Assembly (NCBI RefSeq): GCF_013201665.1
Contig: NZ_CP053840.1
Span: 1,984,001 to 2,048,000, forward strand
Direction: 5' to 3'
Length of the DNA: 64,000 nucleotides
DNA from: Arcobacter venerupis
Lineage (GTDB): Bacteria; Campylobacterota; Campylobacteria; Campylobacterales; Arcobacteraceae
A model generated the notes under the pieces. That model was not told where the DNA came from. It searched no databases and saw only the letters and a program-made list of their open reading frames with translations. This document shows positions 56,701-64,000 of this stretch, one piece after another. Positions within the stretch are counted from its first letter, which is position 1. Every line of letters begins with the position of its first letter. The translations under genes were made by a program, and so were the position numbers.

Positions 56701-59700
56701 ATTTACAGCATTTTCAAAAGTTACTGTTTCACCAGATACTCCTGCATTTATCTCTTTTAATTTTTTAGTACTTGTTCCTACATCTCCACTTACAGTTGAA
56801 GTACCATTAAGAGTTAGTGTTCCTTCATTATTTGTAGTTGTTGAAATTGGAGCATTTATATTTGCATTATCAGCTAATACAACTGTTCCATCGCCTGTTA
56901 TATTTAAGTTGTTAGAATTTATTGATGAATTAAAAGTAACTGTTTTTCCATCAGCTCCAGCATTTATTTGTGCTAATTTTTCTGTGTCAGTTCCTATTGT
57001 TCCAGTTGCAGTTGAATCACCAACAAAAGTTAAAATACCTTGACCATCAGTAGAAGTTTTTATAGTTGAAGTTATATTTGAACCATCTGTTAGTTCTAAC
57101 GTAGAATTATTTGTCGTATCATTATTTAAAACTGTATTTGCTGCATATACATTTCCATCTATTACTGTTTTAGAGTAATTACCTACTCCTCCATCTCCAA
57201 TATTTAAAGTATTTATTGAATTACCTGAACTTCCAATATTTCCCGTAACAGTTTGAGTTTTTCCTGATGTATCACCAACAAAAGTTATGACACCAGCACC
57301 AGAAGTTAAGGCAATAACATCACTTGTCAAATCTGACTCAAATTTTATTTCTCCTGAAGATATATTAGTAGATGTTGCATACACATCTGAAGTAAATGTT
57401 GCTGTCTTACCATTAGCTCCTGCATTTACATTTGCTAATTTATTACTATCTGTACCTACTTGTCCATTTACTGTTGATGTTCCTAATAGATTTAATGTCC
57501 CTGTATCATTTGTAGTTGTTGTTACAGCTGCTGTTATATTCTTTGTATCTGCTAGATTTACGCTTCCATCTGCGTTATAATTTAGCGTTGTCCCTTTATA
57601 ACTTCCATTTAAATCTACTGCTCCTGTTCCTGTTACATTTAGGTTTGTTGCATACACATCTGAAGTAAATGTTGCTGTCTTACCATTAGCTCCTGCATTT
57701 ACATTTGCTAATTTATTACTATCTGTACCTACTTGTCCATTTACTGTTGATGTTCCTAATAGATTTAATGTCCCTGTATCATTTGTAGTTGTTGTTACAG
57801 CTGCTGTTATATTCTTTGTATCTGCTAGATTTACGCTTCCATCTGCGTTATAATTTAGCGTTGTCCCTTTATAACTTCCATTTAAATCTACTGCTCCTGT
57901 TCCTGTTACATTTAGGTTTGTTGCATACACATCTGAAGTAAATGTTGCTGTCTTACCATTAGCTCCTGCATTTACATTTGCTAATTTATTACTATCTGTA
58001 CCTACTTGTCCATTTACTGTTGATGTTCCTAATAGATTTAATGTCCCTGTATCATTTGTAGTTGTTGTTACAGCTGCTGTTATATTCTTTGTATCTGCTA
58101 GATTTACGCTTCCATCTGCGTTATAATTTAGCGTTGTCCCTTTATAACTTCCATTTAAATCTACTGCTCCTGTTCCTGTTACATTTAGGTTTGTTGCATA
58201 CACATCTGAAGTAAATGTTGCTGTCTTACCATTAGCTCCTGCATTTACATTTGCTAATTTATTACTATCTGTACCTACTTGTCCATTTACTGTTGATGTT
58301 CCTAATAGATTTAATGTCCCTGTATCATTTGTAGTTGTTGTTACAGCTGCTGTTATATTCTTTGTATCTGCTAGATTTACGCTTCCATCTGCGTTATAAT
58401 TTAGCGTTGTCCCTTTATAACTTCCATTTAAATCTACTGCTCCTGTTCCTGTTACATTTAGGTTTGTTGCATACACATCTGAAGTAAATGTTGCTGTCTT
58501 ACCATTAGCTCCTGCATTTACATTTGCTAATTTATTACTATCTGTACCTACTTGTCCATTTACTGTTGATGTTCCTAATAGATTTAATGTCCCTGTATCA
58601 TTTGTAGTTGTTGTTACAGCTGCTGTTATATTCTTTGTATCTGCTAGATTTACGCTTCCATCTGCGTTATAATTTAGCGTTGTCCCTTTATAACTTCCAT
58701 TTAAATCTACTGCTCCTGTTCCTGTTACATTTAGGTTTGTTGCATACACATCTGAAGTAAATGTTGCTGTCTTACCATTAGCTCCTGCATTTACATTTGC
58801 TAATTTATTACTATCTGTACCTACTTGTCCATTTACTGTTGATGTTCCTGCTAATGTCAATATACCCATATTTGAATCAGATGTTGTTATTGTTGAAGTT
58901 ATATTAGAACCATCTGACAAAAGTAAAGTTGAACTATTTGTTGTTCCATTATTATTTAATACTGTACTGTTTGCAAATATATCTCCATTTACAGTTACTG
59001 TAGAATAATTAGAAGAAACTCCACTTTCTCCTATGTTTAAAACATTTACATCAGTTGTAATTGAGCTTCCAATATTTCCATTTATTGTTTGTGCTTTTCC
59101 TGCACCATCACCTATAAATGTTACTGTACCTAGGTTATCTGAAGTTGTTACTATATTCCCAGTTAAATCACCATATAAATTTGCTGTTCCTGCTCCACTA
59201 AAAACTATATTTGAATTTGTACTTCCAGATACTGTATTAAAATTTCCAGTTCCTGTTGTTATATTTGTTGATGTAGCTGTCAAATTCTTTTCAAAATTTG
59301 TTGTTCCTGCATTTACATTTACTGTTGTTGCTGTTACATCATCTTTGAATGTTGTAGTCCCTGTACCCGTATTTGTTAGATTTGTAGCATTTACTGTTCC
59401 TGTAAATGTTGAAGTTGAACCTGTTGCACCAGAATTTACCTCAGCTAATTTTCCTGTTGAACCCACAGTTCCTGTTACAGTTGAGCTTCCAGCCAAAGTT
59501 AAAATACCCATATTTGAATCAGCTGTTGTTATTGTTGAAGTTATATTAGAACCATCTGACAAAAGTAAAGTTGAACTATTTGTTGTTCCATTATTATTTA
59601 ATACTGTACTATTTGCAAATACATTTCCATTTACAACTGTTTTAGAATAGTTTGATGAAACAGTGTTACTTCCAATATTTAAAATATTTATGTCAGAAGA

Positions 59701-60606
59701 AGTAGATGTTCCAATATCTCCTGTAATAATTTGTTCTTTTCCAGTACTATTTCCTACAACGGTTAGTGTTCCAAGATTATCACTACTTGAAGTAACATTT
59801 CCCGTAAAATCATCACTTAAAAGTACAACTCCTGCTTGACTAAAATTCATTGCATCTGTAGTTCCTGCTGATAAATCTACTGATGAATCAAAGGTAATAT
59901 TACTTGTAGTATCAACATCTATAGAACCAGCATTTACGGCTCCTCCAAAAGAGGCACTTCCGTTTAACTTGATATTTCCATCATCAATACTTGTAGTTCC
60001 CAAAACAGTATTTGAACCATCAAAAACTAAATTTGCAGTGTAACTATCATTTTGAATAGTATAAGTAGCCGTATTATTTACAGAATAATATTGTGAAGTT
60101 TGTTTGATTATATTATTTACTGTTGCACCTGAATCTAATGTAACTGTAAAAGCAGTACTAGGAGTAAAAGTTTGGTAATATAATTTGTCATAATTTGGAG
60201 TTACATCACCATTAATATCTAAATATGTTCCATCAGATTTATTCATAAAAGTTGTTGATATAGTTCCATCAGTGCCTTGTGAAACTGATGAAGTTCCTGA
60301 AGGTTCAAAATCATTAACACCAATATAAGAAGATTTTACTCTATCTGGTTTAAAGATTATATTTTCTGTCGTTGAAATACTTGAATAATTTGCAGAGGAA
60401 ATACCTGTATCTGATTTTGCTCTAGCTGAAACATCCCCAGAAGTATAAGTAGTACCATCTGTTACTCCATCAAAAAAAGTTTCTGAGTAAGCATTAATAC
60501 TACCGAGTGTTGACATTGCAGTTATCAAAGCAATAGACAGTGATAATCCTATTTTTCCACCTTTTAAGATACGAAATCTCGTATCTACAACTCTGAATGA
60601 ATTCAT
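53800..60606 (-). CDS. Giant autotransporter (type Va) with repeated passenger
   Basis: 2268 residues. An extended signal region of ~43 residues (MNSFRVVDTRFRILKGGKIG, then a hydrophobic core ending SINAYS) suits autotransporters. The passenger (~45-1950) is Thr/Asn/Gly/Val-rich with short beta-strand repeats, likely a beta-helix. It contains five perfect 91-residue repeats plus a partial sixth. A helical linker precedes the C-terminal ~270-residue barrel, which starts near SLWIKALASKATQSK and ends in the terminal Phe of VSFKLSF. Function is likely adhesion, aggregation or surface coating, not provable here. It heads the operon with the parvulin-like and lipoprotein genes. Confidence 0.92.
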   Translation of the reverse strand: MNSFRVVDTRFRILKGGKIGLSLSIALITAMSTLGSINAYSETFFDGVTDGTTYTSGDVSARAKSDTGISSANYSSISTTENIIFKPDRVKSSYIGVNDFEPSGTSSVSQGTDGTISTTFMNKSDGTYLDINGDVTPNYDKLYYQTFTPSTAFTVTLDSGATVNNIIKQTSQYYSVNNTATYTIQNDSYTANLVFDGSNTVLGTTSIDDGNIKLNGSASFGGAVNAGSIDVDTTSNITFDSSVDLSAGTTDAMNFSQAGVVLLSDDFTGNVTSSSDNLGTLTVVGNSTGKEQIITGDIGTSTSSDINILNIGSNTVSSNYSKTVVNGNVFANSTVLNNNGTTNSSTLLLSDGSNITSTITTADSNMGILTLAGSSTVTGTVGSTGKLAEVNSGATGSTSTFTGTVNATNLTNTGTGTTTFKDDVTATTVNVNAGTTNFEKNLTATSTNITTGTGNFNTVSGSTNSNIVFSGAGTANLYGDLTGNIVTTSDNLGTVTFIGDGAGKAQTINGNIGSSITTDVNVLNIGESGVSSNYSTVTVNGDIFANSTVLNNNGTTNSSTLLLSDGSNITSTITTSDSNMGILTLAGTSTVNGQVGTDSNKLANVNAGANGKTATFTSDVYATNLNVTGTGAVDLNGSYKGTTLNYNADGSVNLADTKNITAAVTTTTNDTGTLNLLGTSTVNGQVGTDSNKLANVNAGANGKTATFTSDVYATNLNVTGTGAVDLNGSYKGTTLNYNADGSVNLADTKNITAAVTTTTNDTGTLNLLGTSTVNGQVGTDSNKLANVNAGANGKTATFTSDVYATNLNVTGTGAVDLNGSYKGTTLNYNADGSVNLADTKNITAAVTTTTNDTGTLNLLGTSTVNGQVGTDSNKLANVNAGANGKTATFTSDVYATNLNVTGTGAVDLNGSYKGTTLNYNADGSVNLADTKNITAAVTTTTNDTGTLNLLGTSTVNGQVGTDSNKLANVNAGANGKTATFTSDVYATNLNVTGTGAVDLNGSYKGTTLNYNADGSVNLADTKNITAAVTTTTNDTGTLNLLGTSTVNGQVGTDSNKLANVNAGANGKTATFTSDVYATSTNISSGEIKFESDLTSDVIALTSGAGVITFVGDTSGKTQTVTGNIGSSGNSINTLNIGDGGVGNYSKTVIDGNVYAANTVLNNDTTNNSTLELTDGSNITSTIKTSTDGQGILTFVGDSTATGTIGTDTEKLAQINAGADGKTVTFNSSINSNNLNITGDGTVVLADNANINAPISTTTNNEGTLTLNGTSTVSGDVGTSTKKLKEINAGVSGETVTFENAVNSTTLNVAAGTVNLNTVSGNTTSNIVFSDTGTVNLNGDLTGDINFSGNDAIVNVSDGKGILGSVQTLASNNTGILNYKGDGAISGNIGSSITNGIKELNINTNNEQNTPDGVIAGVVGLARELYADVVALENNATLTLLDNTNMLNSGLGSDKIFITTDVTNTGTLNFKGTSNITGQVGESNKVLNTINAGVTGETVTFNDMVYATTLKYSDNGTVVLNGNTTTDTSEGIIGTVDLNNTTGTLEIGDDVNLTTGTSGIQFANANDAILKFTGNSTITGVLGGNTTGNSTFERIYAGADGSTVTFKNDVYVEESNDTTLHVSGTGTVNFEGNLTGDLIYDADGTVNVSDAKSIIVSTVPTAVRTQTDNTGTLNFLGTTTLYSDIGTETKKLKDVTFALEGTSSDTYTQTINKNIYAQNTYIGNGSNSVTVNVSDDIIFGGNLDLKDNTTLNVSDNDITVKDTLTMASNSKINFKVYTTDLSAGQAVENADSGSITSNSLTMASDAKINIDYVGSWYGAGKYNLITSSSVSGTYYGTEANGLVSDNSIIDSIVKIDGTNLTLFADRTGGGSYDADDLYIVKSEIGDHYSNGASQALAGYANEANREGALADIIRDLEELQGGTTLSADKKAEMIKTQKLLAPVANNSGIQSTIIASNLVLSTIKDRMSDVRGSTSMDFIPYSGYSSGDYGLDNSLWIKALASKATQSKVKDYDGYDSKSTGFVAGYDRTLKDGTTVGVALAHSNTQIDQADFRKGDTSETKSTQLTIYTEQEFGDAYIDGLLSYAKHSTDATRTANSGQLSSSVDAEQLSAKIELGYRVYFEDIATLTPFTSIEYGTLNQKAYTEKGTKYQNDALKVDSVKMNKGTVGVGAKLTTNLNLGDALIIPELRLAVYNSIGDTNADIKAQYVGGGNQFVTPTEDLNKTIYNAGAGLNTTLSDSSSLIFGVDYDRSKDGKFVGYSGNVSFKLSF
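57375..58849 (-). repeat. Perfect 273-bp tandem repeats, five full copies plus a partial
   Basis: The unit is 273 bp (91 codons), in frame. A fixed landmark (gcatacacatctgaag) recurs at 57377, 57650, 57923, 58196, 58469 and 58742, exactly 273 apart. Copies read identical at the DNA level, so the array expanded recently. Each unit runs from GTSTVNGQVGTDSNKLANVN to TTTTNDTGTLNLL. A second, ~120-bp near-duplicate (58850-58970 vs 59490-59610) lies outside it. Confidence 0.9.
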
Positions 60607-60650
60607 TCTTAGAGCGCTCCTTAGTTTTTCAATACATCATAATTGTCTTT

Positions 60651-60656
60651 ATTATA
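60651..60656 (-). promoter_or_regulatory. Candidate -10 box of the autotransporter operon
   Basis: TATAAT on the minus strand, 45 bases before the ATG, with AAGGAG (60617-60622) ten bases before the start codon. No clear -35 is seen. This is the only plausible promoter in the short gap to the YqiA-like gene. Confidence 0.45.
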
Positions 60657-60695
60657 TCCAATCAATACTGAAATATCAGGTCTTTAGCTAATATT

Positions 60696-61259
60696 TTAAT
60701 TATAAAAGAAGCTATTTATTTTTCTGAAATATCTTTCTATTCCATCAAAAGAGTGAGTTCCACCCTCTTCAATAATAAGTTCAGTATTTTCAAGTTTTAA
60801 AGCAGCTTCAGTAAAATCTAAAACCTCATCTTCTTCTTGTAAAAGTGTTATGAAATTTTGTGGGTTTTTTATATAATCAACTTCATAATTTTTAAGAGAT
60901 TTTATATGACCACTTGTAAATTCAAATCTTGAATTATCATAAAAATTTGTTACTAAATCAACACCTTCATATCTATCCAAAGTACCCCAAGGATTAACAG
61001 CTGGATTTATTAAAACTGCTTTTAAATCATATTTATTTGCTAGAAATAAAGCATAAAATCCACCAAGAGATGAACCTACTAAATAAACATCTTCTTCCTT
61101 ATTTAAAAAAGCTTCAATTATTTGCTCTAAAGTATCAATAGCTAAATTTGGGATTGTTGGAAGTGAAATTGTTATTAGTTCATCTTCAAAATACTCTTTA
61201 AATTTTTGTGGTTTAGAACCAAAGCCTGAACTTGCAAATCCATGAATATATATTATCAT
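60696..61259 (-). CDS. YqiA/YcfP-like alpha/beta hydrolase
   Basis: 187-residue esterase-like protein, started at ATG 61259 because the family begins at IYIHGFASSGFGSKPQ; the longer frame to 61427 runs over the start of the lpxR gene. The nucleophile is in LVGSSLGGFYALFLA, and the conserved INPAVNPWG and the late GGTHSFDGIE carry the catalytic His. It is a cytoplasmic esterase of the UPF0227 group with unknown physiological substrate. Confidence 0.85.
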   Translation of the reverse strand: MIIYIHGFASSGFGSKPQKFKEYFEDELITISLPTIPNLAIDTLEQIIEAFLNKEEDVYLVGSSLGGFYALFLANKYDLKAVLINPAVNPWGTLDRYEGVDLVTNFYDNSRFEFTSGHIKSLKNYEVDYIKNPQNFITLLQEEDEVLDFTEAALKLENTELIIEEGGTHSFDGIERYFRKINSFFYN

Positions 61260-61320
61260 TTTATTTTTTTCCAATTTTATTATTATATAATTTTGGAATA
61301 TTACAATAAAAGGATTAATA

Positions 61321-62304
61321 ATGAAATTATTTCTAAAGATTTTTTCAATTTGTCTTTTGTCTTTAAATTTAAATGCACAAGTAATTTCTGCTTTTTTTGA
61401 AAATGATGTTGTAGATGGACAAGACAAACACTATACAAATGGTGCTGCATTTACTTATTTAAGCAATAAAGATACAAATGACTTAAATAAATATAAAAGT
61501 GGTTTTTTTGATTTAGTATCAAAAATTCCTACGTTTAACAATGATACTAAATATCAGACTATGGGAATGACTATTTCTCATCTTACTTTTACACCAAATG
61601 ATTCTGAAAGTTACAATAAAATAATTGGTGATGTACCATATGCAGGTGTTGTAACAGTTGATTTTATTTTATACAAATGGGAAGAAGATTTTTTTCATCA
61701 ATATATGTTAACTTTAGGAATGGCAGGCCCTAGTACATTAGCCAAAGATGCCCAAAAAACTTATCATCACATAACTGGAAATAATGAAGCAAATGGTTGG
61801 AACAATCAATTATCAGATGATTTTTTATATAACTTCACTTATGCTTATGGATATAGAACATTTAAACATGATTTTTCTTATGGTAAAATGGATATTGTAA
61901 ACAATATCAGAGTTGATGTTGGAAATTATAATAGAGCTTTAATGGCAGGTGGTTCAATTAGATATGGAAATAATTATCCAAACAATTTTAATACTGTTGG
62001 AAGATTTATAGGAGCAAATGAAAATAAACTTTTAAATCTTGATGAAAAAAGAAGTAAAGATTTTGCGTGGTCAGTTTCTTATGGTTTAGGTTACTCTTAT
62101 ACAGATTATTTTTATGTAACTAACTATGATAAATCTTATGAATTAGATAAATTAAAAGATACTTTTATTCATCTTTTTTCAATTGATACATATTTCGATG
62201 ATTTTGTTTTATCTTTTACCTATAAAACTTCAAAATTTGTATCAGCAGATTATAAAAGTGAATATGAAAACTGGGGTGGAATAAATTTAACTTATCTATT
62301 TTAG
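61321..62304 (+). CDS. lpxR: Lipid A deacylase LpxR-family outer-membrane protein
   Basis: 327 residues with a Sec signal (MKLFLKIFSICLLSLNLNA). LpxR removes the 3'-acyloxyacyl chain of lipid A at the outer membrane, which alters immune recognition. Family features are FFENDVVDGQDKHYTNG with the calcium-binding acidic residues and the active-site Asn/Asp, and beta-barrel strands ending in LTYLF. The family is also found as DUF2219. Its 3' end overlaps the RNase H gene in opposite orientation. Confidence 0.88.
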   Translation: MKLFLKIFSICLLSLNLNAQVISAFFENDVVDGQDKHYTNGAAFTYLSNKDTNDLNKYKSGFFDLVSKIPTFNNDTKYQTMGMTISHLTFTPNDSESYNKIIGDVPYAGVVTVDFILYKWEEDFFHQYMLTLGMAGPSTLAKDAQKTYHHITGNNEANGWNNQLSDDFLYNFTYAYGYRTFKHDFSYGKMDIVNNIRVDVGNYNRALMAGGSIRYGNNYPNNFNTVGRFIGANENKLLNLDEKRSKDFAWSVSYGLGYSYTDYFYVTNYDKSYELDKLKDTFIHLFSIDTYFDDFVLSFTYKTSKFVSADYKSEYENWGGINLTYLF

Positions 62305-62317
62305 ATAAGTTAAATTT
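62283..62317. terminator. Bidirectional terminator across overlapping gene ends
   Basis: A 16-base perfect stem (62283-62298 with 62302-62317) and a three-base loop sit on the converging stop codons of lpxR and the RNase H gene. T-runs flank it. It overlaps the final codons of lpxR, a compact arrangement. Confidence 0.65.
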
Positions 62318-62784
62318 TCTCTCAAAGCGTTTCTTGAAGCTTTATCAACAAGATTAAAAATCTCATCAATATTATCTTTTAAACTGTTTTTTTTATGCCC
62401 TTTTACTTTTATAAAAACTAAATTTAATTTATCAATTTTTTCAAAAAAAAGTTTATATAATTCATGATTATTCATCAATTTTCCCTTTGATGATTTGTAA
62501 GCATTTGATTCTAATTTTTTTCTTCTGTCTTCCAAGCCTATTATATTTTGACAATCGGTATAAACTTCAATAAAAGAATCATTTTCTATTTCATCCAAAG
62601 CCCAAAGAAGTGTTTGAAGCTCTAATTTTGTAGAACTTGTATCTTCAAATCTTTTAGTTTTTATATCTTTTTTCATATCAAGAAGAGAAACATTTTCATT
62701 AAAAATTTTCAAATAAGCACCAAAACCTATCTTTTCTTGAGGATTTACGCTTGAATCAGTAAATAGTTTTATTGAATTCATCAA
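62296..62784 (-). CDS. Ribonuclease HI-like protein
   Basis: 162-residue RNase H-fold protein. Expected acidic residues appear: Asp in KLFTDSSVNP, Glu in TKLELQTLLWAL, Asp in EVYTDCQNI, and Asp in FNLVDKASRNAL. VFIKVKGHKKN holds the conserved His. It probably degrades RNA in RNA-DNA hybrids. It is an unusual, short, divergent form, not the standard rnhA. Confidence 0.82.
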   Translation of the reverse strand: MMNSIKLFTDSSVNPQEKIGFGAYLKIFNENVSLLDMKKDIKTKRFEDTSSTKLELQTLLWALDEIENDSFIEVYTDCQNIIGLEDRRKKLESNAYKSSKGKLMNNHELYKLFFEKIDKLNLVFIKVKGHKKNSLKDNIDEIFNLVDKASRNALRENLTYLK

Positions 62785-62921
62785 ATTTTAACTTCTATTT
62801 GAAGTTGATAATGTAAGCAATGTTGTAAATCCATTTTTTATTCCTTATTGAAAAATATATAGATTATACTTTATTTATTGTAAACATTGAGATAAACAGT
62901 ATGACTTAAAAGTCACACTAT

Positions 62922-64000
62922 TTAGAATTTAGATTTTTGTACTTCTTCTACAACTTTATCAGCCATACTATGTACACTTTTTACTACTTCATTAATTTCA
63001 GAAGCAATAGTTGCATTTTCTTGTGTTGTTTTATCCAATTGTCCAATTGCAGAGTTTATTTGTTCAACTCCAATCATCTGTTCTTTTGCATTTGTGGTAA
63101 CCGTATCAACAATAGATGTTGTATTTATAATATTATCATTTAGTTTTTCATAACCTTCATACATAATATTTACAATATCTTTTCCTTCTTTAGAACTTTT
63201 TGTTGCACTTTCTACTAAAGATTTTATCTCCTTAGCTGCTTCTGCACTTCTTGTTGCTAGATTTCGCACTTCTGCTGCAACTACTGCAAATCCTTTTCCT
63301 GCTTCTCCAGCAGTTGCCGCTTCAACAGCTGCATTAAGAGATAGAATATTTGTTTGAAATGCAATTTGATCAATTATAGAAATAGATTCAGTTATTGCAT
63401 TTACATTTGCATTTATTTGCTCCATTGAAGTGCTTGTTTTTTTTGATAATTCTTTACCTTTATTTACTTCATCCCTTAAAGATACAGAGTTTGAAGAGAG
63501 TTCATTTATATTATTAGAATTTAATCTCATAGTTTCAGTTATCTCTTCTAAAGCTGCTGCCGTTTCTTCCAATGATGCCGCTTGCTCATTTGCACTAATA
63601 GTCAATCTATTCATATTTGATGTTAAATTATTTGCATTTTTATCTAAAATTTCAGAATTTTCAAGATTAGCTCTTAGCATTATAGATATTTCATTTCCAA
63701 GTTTATTAACTCCACTTGTTAATGAACAAAGTTCTCCTTTACATGAGATAGTAGTTTGTTTTGTAAAATCTCTATTTTCATATGATTTTAAAACATCAAT
63801 AGTATGATTAATTGTATTATATAAATTCCCTATCATCATATTTAAATCTTCAGTTAATTCGTTGATTACACTATTTGTAGTTTTAGCTTCTACTTTTTTA
63901 GTCAATATTCCTGAACTAACATCATTAACAACTCTTGTAACATCTTCAATAACTTTTTCATCTTGTTGTATTGTTTCTTTTATTTTTATGATATTTTCAT
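62922..64000 (-). CDS. Methyl-accepting chemotaxis protein, 5' end cut by window edge
   Basis: The frame is open to base 64000; a TTG at 63905 is internal. Upstream codons read [15 protein letters not shown], a HAMP-like end. Then comes the signalling domain with the highly conserved hairpin [28 protein letters not shown] in two parts ([17 protein letters not shown], then [18 protein letters not shown]), flanked by Glu/Gln methylation helices. The ligand-binding part lies outside the window. It has no CheW-binding pentapeptide tail that I can see; the tail is [10 protein letters not shown]. Confidence 0.9.
   Translation of the reverse strand, partial: ENIIKIKETIQQDEKVIEDVTRVVNDVSSGILTKKVEAKTTNSVINELTEDLNMMIGNLYNTINHTIDVLKSYENRDFTKQTTISCKGELCSLTSGVNKLGNEISIMLRANLENSEILDKNANNLTSNMNRLTISANEQAASLEETAAALEEITETMRLNSNNINELSSNSVSLRDEVNKGKELSKKTSTSMEQINANVNAITESISIIDQIAFQTNILSLNAAVEAATAGEAGKGFAVVAAEVRNLATRSAEAAKEIKSLVESATKSSKEGKDIVNIMYEGYEKLNDNIINTTSIVDTVTTNAKEQMIGVEQINSAIGQLDKTTQENATIASEINEVVKSVHSMADKVVEEVQKSKF

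Noticed and set aside
57375-58849. Tandem repeats as a CRISPR array or satellite
   Set aside because: The unit is 273 bp, in frame and fully coding within the autotransporter; no spacers.
59033-59650. Plus-strand ORFs antisense to the autotransporter
   Set aside because: They mirror the repetitive passenger, have no ribosome-binding site and low-complexity composition.
61260-61427. N-terminal extension of the YqiA-like protein
   Set aside because: It overlaps the divergent lpxR start and lacks family similarity; the hydrolase fold starts at 61259.

Overview
The window is very AT-rich bacterial DNA with densely packed genes and no rRNA, tRNA, IS element or CRISPR array that I could find. Gene content and protein style (TsdA-type dihaem cytochrome, split Cache sensor plus OmpR-type two-component pair, MCP, PtmA/PtmE-like nonulosonate genes, NhaC, RNase Y, LpxR) suggest a free-living or host-associated Campylobacterota, most likely Arcobacteraceae. 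This placement is inference; no marker gene settles it.

Layout. 1-5.1 kb: end of an SGNH hydrolase, an Uup-like ABC-F ATPase, a YqeY protein, a diguanylate cyclase and a lipoprotein. 5.1-8.8 kb (minus strand): histidine kinase, response regulator, Cache sensor protein and a TsdA-like thiosulfate dehydrogenase. 9.0-32.9 kb: a surface-polysaccharide locus with an initiating sugar-phosphate transferase, several glycosyltransferases, a Wzy-like polymerase fused to a GT4 enzyme, a nonulosonic (sialic-like) acid pathway, GDP-fucose genes, two dTDP-rhamnose genes, two sulfotransferases and a PAPS-making CysC. The last three predict a sulfated glycan. No flippase or ABC exporter for it lies in the window.

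33.0-39.4 kb: a complete four-gene Wadjet-type (JetABCD, MukBEF-like) anti-plasmid system ending in a strong terminator. 39.4-40.0 kb is gene-poor, with a possible one-TM microprotein and at least one gene remnant. 40.0-41.95 kb: a compact three-gene unit of a 66-residue peptide with an acidic/nucleophilic C-terminus, an MvdD-like ATP-grasp ligase and a three-TM coiled-coil membrane protein. This looks like an undescribed graspetide (ATP-grasp RiPP) system next to a defence system and is the most interesting part of the window.

42.0-52.2 kb is largely housekeeping: TIGR02757 protein, Sir2 deacylase, SDR, NhaC antiporter, oligopeptide-type permease, RsmD, RNase Y, 5-formyl-THF cyclo-ligase, TlpA-like thioredoxin, FtsY and a TonB/TolA-like protein. 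52.2-60.6 kb (minus strand): an apparent operon of a 2268-residue autotransporter with perfect 273-bp tandem repeats, a parvulin-like periplasmic protein and a lipoprotein hydrolase. 60.7-64 kb: YqiA-like esterase, LpxR-like lipid A deacylase, RNase HI and an MCP cut off by the window end.

Several starts given here differ from the longest ORF because a ribosome-binding site, signal peptide or stop/start overlap favours an internal start. One 59-residue gene (18147-18326) is too short for a usual ORF cutoff but is bounded by ATGA overlaps on both sides.
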